Made by a program: the position numbers and the translations under genes. A stretch of 64,000 bases of DNA, taken from positions 496,001 to 560,000 of the forward strand of contig CAVYUN010000002.1 in assembly GCA_963771735.1 (NCBI GenBank). Reading direction: 5' to 3'. Below the pieces are notes generated by a model. That model had not been told where the DNA came from, did not search any database, and saw nothing but the letters and a program-made list of their open reading frames with translations. Source of the DNA: 66-474 sp963771735 (GTDB lineage Bacteria > Pseudomonadota > Gammaproteobacteria > Xanthomonadales > Rhodanobacteraceae). Below are positions 49,937 through 60,720 of the stretch, in pieces (the stretch's first letter is position 1; every line of letters starts with the position of its first letter).

Positions 49937-50681
49937 GCGCCGGCGTTTCCTGCGCGACGCACTGGCGTTGACCGGTGCGGTCACGATCGCCGGCTGCGAC
50001 AAGCTTTCGCAAACCGACTGGGTACCCAAGGTGCTGGGCAGCGCGACCGGCTTGAGCCACGCCGTGCAGCGCGCGCTGACCCGCAACGCGATGGCACCCG
50101 AGTACACCGAGGCCGACATCTCGCCGGTGTTCCGTCCCAACGGCAGCACCGATCCGCAGTCCTCGGCCTATCGCGCGCTGGCCGCGAACGGATTCCGCGA
50201 TTACAAACTCGAAGTCGGTGGGCTGGTCGCGCACCCCCTGTCGCTGTCGCTGGCCGACCTGCGCGCGATGCCGAACCGCACCCAGATCACCCGCCACGAT
50301 TGCGTCGAAGGCTGGAGCGTGATCGGCAAGTGGACCGGCGTGCAGTTGTCGCATGTACTGAAAATGGCGCAACCGACACAAGCCGCCCGCTACGTGGTGT
50401 TCCGCTGCTACGACACCATGGACGACGACGACGAATACTACGAATCGCTGGGCTTCGACGACGCCTACCATCCGCAGACACTGCTCGCATGGGAACTCAA
50501 CGGCAAGCCGCTACCGGTCCCGAACGGCGCGCCGCTGCGCCTGCGCGTGCCGCGCCAGCTCGGCTACAAGATGGCCAAGTACCTGCGCCGCATCGACCTG
50601 GTCGCCTCGTTCAAGGACATCGCGGGCGGCCATGGCGGCTACTGGGAAGACCAGGGCTATCAGTGGTACGCAGGCATCTGA
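49920..50681 (+). CDS. Molybdopterin-dependent oxidoreductase (sulfite-oxidase fold, MsrP-like), Tat-exported
   Basis: The 253-residue protein begins with a Tat-type signal (KRRRFLRDALALTGAVTIAG) ending in a lipobox-like AGC. The sulfite-oxidase-fold Moco domain shows ITRHDCVEGWSVIGKWTGV with the Mo-ligand Cys, and YKMAKYLRRIDLVASF at the C-terminus. It differs from MsrP in lacking an obvious MsrQ partner; the cytochrome b gene overlapping upstream should take that role. The substrate, possibly an oxidised methionine or another S-/N-oxide, is not defined. Confidence 0.85.
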   Translation: MKLINKRRRFLRDALALTGAVTIAGCDKLSQTDWVPKVLGSATGLSHAVQRALTRNAMAPEYTEADISPVFRPNGSTDPQSSAYRALAANGFRDYKLEVGGLVAHPLSLSLADLRAMPNRTQITRHDCVEGWSVIGKWTGVQLSHVLKMAQPTQAARYVVFRCYDTMDDDDEYYESLGFDDAYHPQTLLAWELNGKPLPVPNGAPLRLRVPRQLGYKMAKYLRRIDLVASFKDIAGGHGGYWEDQGYQWYAGI

Positions 50682-50799
50682 TTTGGGACACCGTCCCCAG
50701 TGCATCCTTTGGATGGCCGACCCCGGCGAATGATCTTCGCCCCTTCACCGCAAACCCTGCGCTGATGCAGCGCGGCGCAAGCCAAAGGGAACACCGCGC

Positions 50800-51915
50800 T
50801 TGGCAGCTTTCTCACGCGCTTTCGACCGCATCAAGCACGATCATCTGCTGCAGGCGCTGCTGCTGCTGACGCTCGCGCTTGCGGTCCTCGATCCGCGTTC
50901 GCCACACGATTACCTGCGCTGGCTGGACCTGCCCACGCTGGCCGGCCTGACCGGCCTGCTGGTCCTCGCCGAGGGCGTGCGTGCCAGCGGACACGTGCAG
51001 CATTTCGCGATGCACCTGCTCGCGCGCATCCGTGACACGCGCACGCTGGCCTACGTGCTGATGTTGATGTCGGCGCTGCTCGCATCGGTGCTGACCAACG
51101 ACGTGGCACTTTTCCTGGTCGTGCCGCTGACGCTGGCGATCGATCGCCTCGCGCGCATACCGCGCCAGCGCATGGTGATCTTCGAGGCGCTCGCCGTGAA
51201 CGCTGGCTCCGCCTTCAGTCCGATCGGCAATCCGCAGAACCTGTTGCTATGGCAACACTCGGGACTCACGTTCTTCGGTTACGTCGCAAAGCTGGCGCCG
51301 ACCGGCGCGGTGTTGCTGGTGGTTCTTCTGGTGACGAGCCGTTTCGCATTCCTGGCCACACCGTTGCATGTGAACGAACGGTCGATCGCGACGCCACCCA
51401 CGGCTACGCCACTGCTGGCCGGTTCGCTGTTGCTGCTGGTGTTGATGGTCGCGGCGCTGGAGTGGGATTTCGGCATTCCCGCGGCGATTGCGGTGGTGCT
51501 GATCGGGCTGGTTTTCTTTCGGCGCGTACTCGCAAGGGTGGACTGGCTCCTGCTGCTGACCTTCGCAGCGATGTTCACCGGCCTTGGCCACCTCGCCGCG
51601 CTGCCCTTGGTCCAGGCACATGTCGGTGCACTGGCATGGAACGATCCTCGGATTACGTACGCCGGTGGTATCGCGGTTTCCCAGCTGATCAGCAACGTGC
51701 CCGCTGCGGTGCTGCTGCAACACTACGCGCCGGACGTCACCCTGCTCGCGTCGGCCGTCAACGTCGGCGGGGCGGGCCTCATGGTCGGGTCGCTGGCCAA
51801 CCTGATCGCGCTACGCCTGGAGGGTGGCCGCGGCATGGGTTGGCGTTTTCACGCATGGTCGGTTCCATACCTGCTGGTTACGGCGGTACTGGTCGCACTG
51901 GTGGTGTTGCGTTGA
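50800..51915 (+). CDS. SLC13/ArsB-type anion transporter
   Basis: A TTG start at 50800, with AAAGGGA upstream, gives 371 residues. Ten or so membrane helices are seen, with the ion-transporter motif LLASVLTNDVALFLVVPLTL and NAGSAFSPIGNPQNLLLWQH. The C-terminal repeat is GGIAVSQLISNVPAAVLLQH and LMVGSLANLIALR. The duplicated N-P/N-D motifs are those of CitM/ArsB/SLC13 proteins. Its substrate is unknown. It lies 118 bases after the molybdopterin gene. Confidence 0.85.
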   Translation: MAAFSRAFDRIKHDHLLQALLLLTLALAVLDPRSPHDYLRWLDLPTLAGLTGLLVLAEGVRASGHVQHFAMHLLARIRDTRTLAYVLMLMSALLASVLTNDVALFLVVPLTLAIDRLARIPRQRMVIFEALAVNAGSAFSPIGNPQNLLLWQHSGLTFFGYVAKLAPTGAVLLVVLLVTSRFAFLATPLHVNERSIATPPTATPLLAGSLLLLVLMVAALEWDFGIPAAIAVVLIGLVFFRRVLARVDWLLLLTFAAMFTGLGHLAALPLVQAHVGALAWNDPRITYAGGIAVSQLISNVPAAVLLQHYAPDVTLLASAVNVGGAGLMVGSLANLIALRLEGGRGMGWRFHAWSVPYLLVTAVLVALVVLR

Positions 51916-51924
51916 CCCCGATCC

Positions 51925-53064
51925 TCACGGCTCGTGGAGCACGCGCCGATCGATCTCCGCGATCGAACGCACGCCGCACAGCACCATCGTCAGGTCGAGT
52001 TCGCGCCTGATCAATTCCAGCGCGGTGGTCACGCCGGCCCCGCCCAGCGCGCCGAGTCCGTACACGAACGCGCGCCCGATCATCACCCCACGTGCGCCCA
52101 GCGCCAGCGCCTTGAACACGTCCTGTCCGGAACGCACGCCACCGTCCATCCATACTTCGCAATCGTTGCCGACCCGTGCAGCGATCTGCGGCAACACACT
52201 GATCGAGGACGGCGCGCCGTCGAGCTGGCGGCCACCGTGGTTCGACACCACGATCGCGTCGGCGCCGCAATCGACCGCGCGGCGTGCGTCGTCGGGATCG
52301 AGCACGCCCTTCATCACCAGCTTGCCGCCCCAACGTTGCTTTATCCATTCGACGTGGTTCCAGTTGAGGCCGCGGTCGAACTGCTCGGCGGTCCACGCAG
52401 ACAACGAGGACATGTCGCTGACGCCCTCGACGTGACCCGCGATGTTGCCGAACTGGTGGCGTCGGGTGCGCATCATGCCGAGGCACCAGCGTGGGTGCCG
52501 GGCCAGGTTCGCGAGATTGCGCAGGGTCGGTTTGGGCGGTGTGGAAAGTCCATTCCGGATGTCGCGGTGACGCTGGCCCATCACCTGAAGATCCAGCGTC
52601 AGCACCAGGGCGGAACAGCCGGCAGCCTTCGCGCGATCGATCAGGCGTTCAATGAATGCGTGGTCGCGCATCACGTACAACTGGAACCAGAACGGACGCT
52701 TCACGAACGCCGCCACGTCCTCGATCGAACAGATGCTCATGGTCGAAAGCGTGAACGGCACACCGAAATCCAGCGCCGCCTTCGCCGCCAGCATCTCGCC
52801 ATCGGCATGCTGCATGCCGCACATTCCGACCGGCGCCAGCGCCACCGGCAGCGCGACCTCCTCGCCCAGCATCGTCGCCGCGGTGGTGCCGCCCTCGACG
52901 CCCATCGCCACACGCTGGTGCAGCTGGATGCGCGCGAAGTCCTCGAGGTTGCGGCGCAACGTGGCTTCCGTCCACGAGCCCGACTCGCAATAGTCCACGA
53001 ACATCCGCGGTGCGCGTTTCAGGTACAGCCGGCGCAGGTCTTCGATGCAGGTGATGGGTGGCAT
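51925..53064 (-). CDS. lldD: FMN-dependent L-lactate dehydrogenase / alpha-hydroxyacid oxidase
   Basis: The 379-residue protein starts at ATG 53064. It is a complete alpha-hydroxyacid dehydrogenase: PVALAPVGMCGMQHADGEML, TLSTMSICSIEDVA, KRPFWFQLYVMRDHAFIERL, ALVLTLDLQVMGQRHRDIRN, LVMKGVLDPDDARRAVDCGA and AIVVSNHGGRQLDGAPS with the catalytic His. It oxidises L-lactate to pyruvate and feeds electrons to quinone at the membrane. Gene assignment as lldD is by similarity pattern; a mandelate- or glycolate-type relative cannot be excluded. An alternative start is at 53094. Confidence 0.88.
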   Translation of the reverse strand: MPPITCIEDLRRLYLKRAPRMFVDYCESGSWTEATLRRNLEDFARIQLHQRVAMGVEGGTTAATMLGEEVALPVALAPVGMCGMQHADGEMLAAKAALDFGVPFTLSTMSICSIEDVAAFVKRPFWFQLYVMRDHAFIERLIDRAKAAGCSALVLTLDLQVMGQRHRDIRNGLSTPPKPTLRNLANLARHPRWCLGMMRTRRHQFGNIAGHVEGVSDMSSLSAWTAEQFDRGLNWNHVEWIKQRWGGKLVMKGVLDPDDARRAVDCGADAIVVSNHGGRQLDGAPSSISVLPQIAARVGNDCEVWMDGGVRSGQDVFKALALGARGVMIGRAFVYGLGALGGAGVTTALELIRRELDLTMVLCGVRSIAEIDRRVLHEP

Positions 53065-53128
53065 GCGGCGCTGCCCGTCCGGACGACGGGCCATCCTAAT
53101 CCCGGCATCACGCCATCACAAACGCGGG

Positions 53129-54051
53129 TTAATGCCCGCCGGCCGCCTGGTTCCGTGCAACCCAATATGGATCCAGCGCCTTGGGGTCCGGCCGCTCGGC
53201 CCAGCGCTTGTAGATCCACTGATACTGCGGGAACGCAAGCTCGACGCATTGCTCGACGCCGCGGTTGAGCGCGGCGCAGGCGACTCGCAGATCCTCGTCG
53301 GCAATGCCGTCGGGCGCCGGCAGGATGCGGATGCGATAACCGCGCCGCGCGGCAGGCGTTCGGCGAACGCGAACAGTACCGTGGAACCGGTGCGATGCGC
53401 GATGCGCGGCAGCAACACCATGGTATTGGCATCCAGTCCGAAGAACGGCGCGAACTGGCCTTCGCCGCGCTTGGGTTGCTGGTCGGGCAGGATGCCGACC
53501 ACGCCGCCCGAGGCGAGCCGCTTGTAGAGGCTGCGCACGCCGGCGCCATCCGCGCGCACCTGCTCGGGCGCGAGCTCGCCGCGCGCGCGCACCAGCAGCG
53601 CCTCCCACGCCAGGTCACGCGGCGGCGCGTACAGGATCGCGATCGGCGTGTGCGCGCACAGCCAGTAATTCAACAGTTCCCAGCAACCGAGATGCGGAGC
53701 CGCGACGATCAGGCCGCGTCCCGACCTCAGGGCCGCCTCGAAGTGTTCCAAGCCCTGTACCTCGCGCACCAGCCTCAACGCACGCCGCGCACCACGCCCC
53801 CACACCGCCGCCATCTCGGTGACGGCGTGCCCGGTTTCGACCAGGCATGCGCGCACCAGCGCGTCGCGAGAAGCATCATCGAGGTCTGGACGCGCGATGC
53901 GCATGTTCACTTCGGTGTGCACGCGTTCGCGCGCGCGCCTGCGCCACCACAGCGGACGCCCGAGCGCACCGCCGATCGCATACAACGCCGGCAGGGGCAA
54001 CACGCCAAGCGCCCGCAGCGTCCACCACGTCAAGCGCACGTACCAGCGCAT
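53129..54051 (-). CDS. LpxL/HtrB-like lipid A acyltransferase family, paralogue 2, frameshifted
   Basis: From ATG 54051 the protein reads MRWYVRLTWWTLRALGVLPL, with the family motif SGRGLIVAAPHLGCWELLNY (catalytic His), then LPDQQPKRGEGQFAPFFG. At about 53345 the frame breaks; the next frame completes RGYRIRILPAPDGIADEDLR and ECVELAFPQYQWIYKRW-type residues to 53129. One missing G explains the 923-base length. These are LpxL/LpxM-type acyltransferases that add secondary acyl chains to lipid A at the inner membrane. The ATG overlaps the preceding gene's TGA. It is a tandem paralogue of that gene. Confidence 0.8.
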
Positions 54052-54956
54052 CAGGTACCGACTCCCGCCGCGCGGTAGGCAGCCTCGGTCCGCTCGCTGC
54101 CGGTTTCGCCCTTGAAGCGCTTGTAGTTCCATTGATACTGGACGAACGCATCGCGCACGCAAGCCTCGGTTGCCGCGTTCAAGGCCGTGCACGCCACGTA
54201 CTGATCGGAGTCGGCCAGCGCCTGCGGCGGCTCGCGGAAATGCACCCGGAATCCGCGCACCTCCGGCAGTCGTTCGACGAACAGCATCAGCACACGGGCA
54301 CCGGTGCGCTGCGCGAGCCGCGGCAGCAGGGTCATCGTCAACGCCGGCACGCCGAAGAACGGCGCGACCACGCAGCCGGCGCGAGGCACGTGGTCGGGCA
54401 TGATCGATACCACGCCGCCAGCGCGCAGGTGCCGGAACACCCGTCGCACCCCGGAATCGTCGATCGGGAACTGGTTGCTGGCGCCGCCTTCGCGCAGGCG
54501 CCGCAGCAGCGCCTCGGCCTGGACGTGCCGCGGTTGGGTGTAGAAGGTGGCGAACGGCGTGCGTGCGCCGATCCAGTAATTGGCGACTTCCCAGCTGCCG
54601 AGGTGCGGGGCGCACAGGATGAGGCCGTGTCTGGCGGCGAGCGCGGCTTCGAACAATTCGATTCCACGCACCTCGCGCACCTGCGCCAGTGTGCGGCGCG
54701 GATGCGTCCAGATGCCGAATGCCTCGACCAGCGCGATGCCGGTCTGGCGCACGCATTCGCGGGCAATCCGCGTACGCCCCGCGCCATCCAGATCGGGCCG
54801 GACCAACGCCAGATTGGCTTCGACGATGCGTCGCTTGCGGCTGCCGGTGATCCAGAACAACCAGCCCAATGCCAGGCCCAGCGCATGGAACACGCGCACG
54901 GGCAAGCGTGCGACGCACCACATGAGGCCGTAGGCAAGACGGGTATACCAACGCAT
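54051..54956 (-). CDS. LpxL/HtrB-like lipid A acyltransferase family, paralogue 1
   Basis: The 301-residue protein starts MRWYTRLAYGLMWCVARLPV, a membrane anchor, then has RHGLILCAPHLGSWEVANYW with the catalytic His and Glu/Asp-type acidic residue, VVSIMPDHVPRAGCVVAPFF, and the QYQWNYKRFK end. It belongs to the lysophospholipid/lauroyl acyltransferase (LpxL) family. The adjacent paralogue shares the same opening MRWY. Two acyltransferases in a row suggest successive addition of two secondary acyl chains to lipid A. Confidence 0.85.
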   Translation of the reverse strand: MRWYTRLAYGLMWCVARLPVRVFHALGLALGWLFWITGSRKRRIVEANLALVRPDLDGAGRTRIARECVRQTGIALVEAFGIWTHPRRTLAQVREVRGIELFEAALAARHGLILCAPHLGSWEVANYWIGARTPFATFYTQPRHVQAEALLRRLREGGASNQFPIDDSGVRRVFRHLRAGGVVSIMPDHVPRAGCVVAPFFGVPALTMTLLPRLAQRTGARVLMLFVERLPEVRGFRVHFREPPQALADSDQYVACTALNAATEACVRDAFVQYQWNYKRFKGETGSERTEAAYRAAGVGT

Positions 54957-54999
54957 CGCGGGAGTGTAACCAGAACCAGACAGCGCCGGCCGCCATCCC

Positions 55000-55070
55000 C
55001 GCGCAGGCCGGGACCTGGCCAGACATCGAATCGCAACGCCTGGTAGCCGGCCTGCGCCGGCATCACGAAT
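55000..55070. repeat. Pair of REP-like palindromes
   Basis: CCCCGCGCAGGCCGGGA and TAGCCGGCCTGCGCCGGCATCACGAA stand in opposite sense between the acyltransferase and dtd, of the same kind as the repeats at 25630 and 28252. Confidence 0.5.
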
Positions 55071-55108
55071 ATTGTTACGCTGTCCGGATTCCGAACCCCC
55101 GATTCTGC

Positions 55109-55561
55109 ATGATCGCCCTGCTCCAGCGCGTCGCGTCCGCCTCCGTCACGGTCGACGATGAAACCATCGGCGCGATCGACGCCGGCTTGCTGGTGCTCGT
55201 CGCTGTCGAACCCGGCGACGGCGAGCCGCAGGCACGACGCATGTGCGAGCGGTTGCTCGGCTACCGCGTGTTCGGCGACGCCGAAGGCCGGATGAATCTG
55301 TCATTGGCAGACACCGGCGGCGGCCTGCTGCTGGTGCCGCAATTCACCTTGGCCGCCGACACCCGCTCGGGGCTGCGGCCCAGCTTCACCTCGGCGGCGG
55401 CGCCGGAAGACGGCAAACGCTGGTTCGACAGGTTGGTGGAATTGGCACGCGCCACGCACCCCGAGGTTGCTTTGGGGCGGTTCGGCGCCCACATGCAGGT
55501 TCGACTGGTAAACGATGGCCCGGTGAGTTTTATCTTGCGGTCATCCATGACCGCTGCGTAG
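55109..55561 (+). CDS. dtd: D-aminoacyl-tRNA deacylase
   Basis: Dtd removes D-amino acids mistakenly attached to tRNA. The 150-residue protein begins MIALLQRVASASVTVDDETI, the typical start. The family's SQFTLxAD motif appears as PQFTLAADTRSGLRPSF, and the C-terminal NxGPVT motif as NDGPVSFILRSS. The Ser-to-Pro change in the first motif is noted as a variant. Length is close to the usual 145-150. Confidence 0.95.
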   Translation: MIALLQRVASASVTVDDETIGAIDAGLLVLVAVEPGDGEPQARRMCERLLGYRVFGDAEGRMNLSLADTGGGLLLVPQFTLAADTRSGLRPSFTSAAAPEDGKRWFDRLVELARATHPEVALGRFGAHMQVRLVNDGPVSFILRSSMTAA

Positions 55562-55605
55562 CGAACCCCGCGCAGCATGGGGTTCGGGCCACCCGGCCAC
55601 GCCGG

Positions 55606-55828
55606 AGCGATATTGAAGCCTCCATCCATGGCAAGGAACTCCCTGGCCCGACTATTCACGGCAGCCGCGTCGACCCGTCTTCGAGGTTTGCACGAAGCAG
55701 TTTTGTCAAAAATAAGGACGGAGCTCCCGGCCATGGATGGCGACTTCGATGCCTATTCTGGCGCCCCATGCCCGGAAAACTTGATGGCTCCCGGGCTCGC
55801 GCCGAGGCAGCGTTCAGGGATGAACGCA
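55606..55828. repeat. Dispersed intergenic element, two copies facing each other (D)
   Basis: Left part (55616-55675) is inverted: CCATCCATGGCAAGGAACTC, CCTGGCCCGACTATTCACGG, CAGCCGCG. Right part has GACGGAGCTCCCGGCCATGG, ATGGCGA and finishes with GCGTTCAGGGATGAACGC. They fill most of the 408 bases between dtd and rpoD. Confidence 0.55.
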
Positions 55829-55911
55829 ACAACCACACCGCTTGGGCCGATTCTTGCATGCGAAATCCGGCCTACCTTCTTGTCCCGTCACGTTTTTTCC
55901 AGCCTTGATCC

Positions 55912-55941
55912 TTGGCCGGAACGCCTCCACTTTGCTATACT
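55912..55941 (+). promoter_or_regulatory. Likely sigma-70 promoter of rpoD
   Basis: TTGGCC (55912-55917) and TATACT (55936-55941) are separated by 18 bases, with the rpoD ATG 29 bases after the -10 box. The -35 element is weak, while the -10 is a good match. Confidence 0.5.
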
Positions 55942-55969
55942 GAACGGTCTTGTCGTGCGCGATACCCCC

Positions 55970-57852
<1,883 letters not shown>

Positions 57853-57859
57853 CCCTGCC

Positions 57860-57885
57860 GCCATTCCGGCGCAGGCCGGAGCTTG
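57860..57885. repeat. REP-like palindrome after rpoD
   Basis: CCGCCATTCCGGCGCAGGCCGGAG carries the inverted TCCGGC/GCCGGA pair; it may help end the rpoD transcript. It is one of several such short repeats in the window. Confidence 0.5.
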
Positions 57886-58086
57886 TAAGCGACGGGCTCT
57901 CTGCCGTCCGGGGGTCCAACGCAGCCACTTCAAACCATTCCGGGTTCCAGCCCACGAAGCCGGAACCCGGAATCCGTTTCGATGTCGACTTTTTGCGGGA
58001 ATGCAGGATTACTTGGCACGTCGGCCGTGGCGATGTTGGTTCCTGCCGAGCCGGAATGACGACTTACTTGCATGGGAATTGCAGCC

Positions 58087-58914
58087 ATGAACCGCATCGC
58101 CGTATTCGTTGACGCCGGCTATTTCTATGCTTCAGCCAGCGAACTCCTGTTCGGCGCTTCGCTTCGACGTGGCGAAATGCGCCTCGCCAACGCCGAGTTC
58201 GCGCACTATCTCGGCCAGTGCGCCGAAAGCATCGGCGGCTGTCCGCTGCTGCGCATCTACTGGTACGACGGCACCAACTCCGGACCGACCGCCGCGCACT
58301 TGGCGATGGCCTATCTCGACAACGTCAAGTTGCGGCTCGGCTTCGTCAACCAGTCGGGCGAGCAGAAAGGCGTGGACGGCCTGATCTTTTCCGATCTCAC
58401 CAACCTCGCACGCAACCGTGCGATTTCCGACGCGCTGCTGCTGGCCGGCGACGAGGACTTGCGCGTGGGCGTGAGCCAGGCGCAAGAACACGGCATCCGC
58501 GTGCACCTGCTGGGCGTGGAACCCAGGGACCCGTCCGGCAACCAGTCCGCGGCGTTGCAGCGCGAAGCCGACACCCGCCGCCAGCTCGACGCCGCGGCAC
58601 TCGGGCAATTCCTGTTCCGCCGCGAATACTCGGGCACATCCATTGAGGCCGATGCCGTCGATGCGGACGTCGCGCACAACCTCGCACGCATGCAGGATCT
58701 CGCCAACGAGTACGCGGCCACGCTTGACGCCGGCCAGCGCGAACTGATCCTGGCCCTGCCCGAACGCACGCCGTTGCCGCACGAACTCGATCGCGAGCTG
58801 CTGCTGCGCGCCAGCGAGCTGCTCGGCCGCAAACTCGAGGAAACCGAAAAGCGCACCCTGCGCGGCGCCCTGCGCGGCGCAGTCACGGTAACCGCCACCG
58901 GCGCCGCAAACTGA
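58087..58914 (+). CDS. NYN-domain protein (LabA/DUF88 family)
   Basis: The 275-residue protein has an N-terminal NYN (PIN-like) nuclease domain: NRIAVFVDAGYFYASASELL with the first acidic residue, RIYWYDGTNSGPT, KGVDGLIFSDLTNLARNRAI and DALLLAGDEDLRVGVSQAQE. A C-terminal helical region follows (DLANEYAATLDAGQRELILA). NYN proteins are predicted Mg2+-dependent RNases; its RNA target is unknown. It starts 235 bases after rpoD with its own likely promoter. Confidence 0.85.
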   Translation: MNRIAVFVDAGYFYASASELLFGASLRRGEMRLANAEFAHYLGQCAESIGGCPLLRIYWYDGTNSGPTAAHLAMAYLDNVKLRLGFVNQSGEQKGVDGLIFSDLTNLARNRAISDALLLAGDEDLRVGVSQAQEHGIRVHLLGVEPRDPSGNQSAALQREADTRRQLDAAALGQFLFRREYSGTSIEADAVDADVAHNLARMQDLANEYAATLDAGQRELILALPERTPLPHELDRELLLRASELLGRKLEETEKRTLRGALRGAVTVTATGAAN

Positions 58915-58971
58915 TCCAAGCCGCAGTCAGGGCCAGTTTCCGACGCCGCAGCCGGTCGAATTACCAAAAGT

Positions 58972-59010
58972 CGCCGATACGGCTCGTGTACGGCTCGAGC
59001 CGTATCGGCG
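58972..59010 (+). terminator. Perfect 15-bp inverted repeat between NYN gene and rarD
   Basis: CGCCGATACGGCTCG (58972-58986) pairs with CGAGCCGTATCGGCG (58996-59010), loop of nine. It lies 30 bases before the rarD start and 57 bases after the NYN stop. No T-tract follows; it may terminate the first transcript or regulate rarD. Confidence 0.55.
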
Positions 59011-59040
59011 GCCACGGCGACGAACAACAAGGAATCCTGC

Positions 59041-60000
59041 TTGTCCCCGACGAACACCCCACACCACACCGAGGCTTCCCGGCGCCGCAGCGGCCTGCTG
59101 TTCGGCTTGGCTTGCTACACCATATGGGGCGTTCTCCCGCTCTACTTCAACCAGCTTGCCTTTGCCTCGGACCTGGAGATCGTCGCCAACCGCACGCTAT
59201 GGACCTTCCTGCTGTGCACAGCGATCCTCGCCGCGACCGGCGCCCTGCGTCAGGCCGTCGATGCACTGCGCCATCCGCGCCAACTGGGCTTCCTGGCCAT
59301 GGCTGCCGCGTTGATCGCCACCAACTGGCTGATCTACGTTTACGCCGCCAACCATCGCCAGGTCTTGCAGGCCTCGCTGGGCTACTTCACCAACCCGATC
59401 CTGACCGTGGCCCTGGGCGTGGTGGTACTGCGCGAGCGTTTGCGCCCGATGCAATGGCTGGCCATGGGCATCGGCCTGTGCGCGGTGATCGTGATCGGCG
59501 TGGGCGATGGCCAGCCACCATGGATCGCACTGGGACTGGCCTTCAGCTTCGGCCTTTACGGCCTGGCCAAGAGCTTTGCCGGACGCCGTACCGGCGCAGT
59601 ACCGAGTCTTGCGGTCGAGACCCTGCTGTTGTCGCCACTGGCGATCGCCGCGCTGTACTGGCTCACTGTGCATGGACAGACGCACTTCACGTCCGACGGC
59701 GCCACCAGCATGTTGCTGCTCGCCTCCACCGGCATCGCCACCGCGGCACCGCTGACCTTCTTCGCCGCCGCCGCGCGCCGGCTGCCGCTGAGCGTGGTCG
59801 GCATGCTGCAGTACATCGCCCCGACCCTGCAGTTCATCATCGCGGTGGTCATCAACCACGAACCGATGCCACCCAGCCACTGGATCGGCTTCGCCATCAT
59901 CTGGCTGGCCCTGGTCGTGCTCACCACCGACGCCCTGCACAGCAACCGCCGCAACGCACGGTTGCGCCGCGTCGAAGGCCGGACCGCCACATCGAGTTGA
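59041..60000 (+). CDS. rarD: EamA/RarD family permease
   Basis: The 319-residue protein begins at TTG 59041. It has ten membrane helices in two EamA repeats, with the RarD signature GLACYTIWGVLPLYFNQLA and LEIVANRTLWTFLLC, and the second repeat SLGYFTNPILTVALGVVVLR. RarD proteins are drug/metabolite superfamily members, linked to chloramphenicol sensitivity by name only. The usual RarD length is 290-300; the N-terminus is extended here. Confidence 0.9.
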   Translation: MSPTNTPHHTEASRRRSGLLFGLACYTIWGVLPLYFNQLAFASDLEIVANRTLWTFLLCTAILAATGALRQAVDALRHPRQLGFLAMAAALIATNWLIYVYAANHRQVLQASLGYFTNPILTVALGVVVLRERLRPMQWLAMGIGLCAVIVIGVGDGQPPWIALGLAFSFGLYGLAKSFAGRRTGAVPSLAVETLLLSPLAIAALYWLTVHGQTHFTSDGATSMLLLASTGIATAAPLTFFAAAARRLPLSVVGMLQYIAPTLQFIIAVVINHEPMPPSHWIGFAIIWLALVVLTTDALHSNRRNARLRRVEGRTATSS

Positions 60001-60077
60001 CGACGGGATTCAATCGATAACCCGCGCTCCCCGACATGAATCCAGTTCGACAGTACAAGCAGGTACACTTCGCCTCA

Positions 60078-60118
60078 CCAACCTACGGCTCAATCGGTAA
60101 GAGCAGGGGACTCATCGA
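60078..60118 (+). pseudogene. 5' half of a CAT-anticodon tRNA (duplicate)
   Basis: CCTACGGCTCAATCGGTAAG and AGCAGGGGACTCAT match the first half of the tRNA at 60260-60333, sharing the sixteen-base block AGAGCAGGGGACTCAT up to and including the anticodon. The match ends there. It cannot fold as a tRNA. Confidence 0.7.
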
Positions 60119-60259
60119 AAAATGCCGCCACGGTAAGGGCCGCGGACGGGTCGGGACGCATTCAGGGCGACCCGGTGCCGGCGCGAGCGCCGCGACACGG
60201 ATGTCTCGGCAGGCGCCCGGAGCCATGGATGGTTTCTGCAAAAATGTCCCCGATGCAGC

Positions 60260-60333
<74 letters not shown>

Positions 60334-60378
60334 TTTTCGGCGCGTCACCCTCACGGCGGACACGTAGCAAGGATTCCC

Positions 60379-60597
60379 ATGAACCCGATTTCTTCTGAAA
60401 CTGCGAAGCCGACGGGCCAGTCACCATTCAAGAGCTGCGACTTCAGCTCGTTGTTCTTCGGCAGTTCGGTGTCGGCGTTCGGCGGCCAGTTCACGCTGGT
60501 GGCGTGGCCGTGGCTGGTGCTGAAACGTACCGGCGATCCGGCCGCACGCGCTAATGCTGCAGTCGTTGGCTCGCCACAGGCAACGAGCATAGCCTGA
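60379..60597 (+). pseudogene. N-terminal fragment of an MFS transporter
   Basis: After the tRNA, ATG 60379 opens a frame that reads CDFSSLFFGSSVSAFGGQFT, then LVAWPWLVLKRTGDPAA, the opening of MFS permeases. After about 60545 the sequence is unrelated and a stop comes at 60597. The rest of the gene (about 350 codons) is absent from the window. Truncation probably happened together with the insertion of the IS to the right. Confidence 0.7.
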
Positions 60598-60720
60598 ACC
60601 TTCAACCATCACGCTCGTTCAACCGCCTGGACGAATTTGCTTCGAGAGTAATCTCCGTGCGACTGGCGCTCCGGTCAAATGGGCGAAATCTGAGCTGCTG
60701 CCGGTCTCGTAGACACCACC

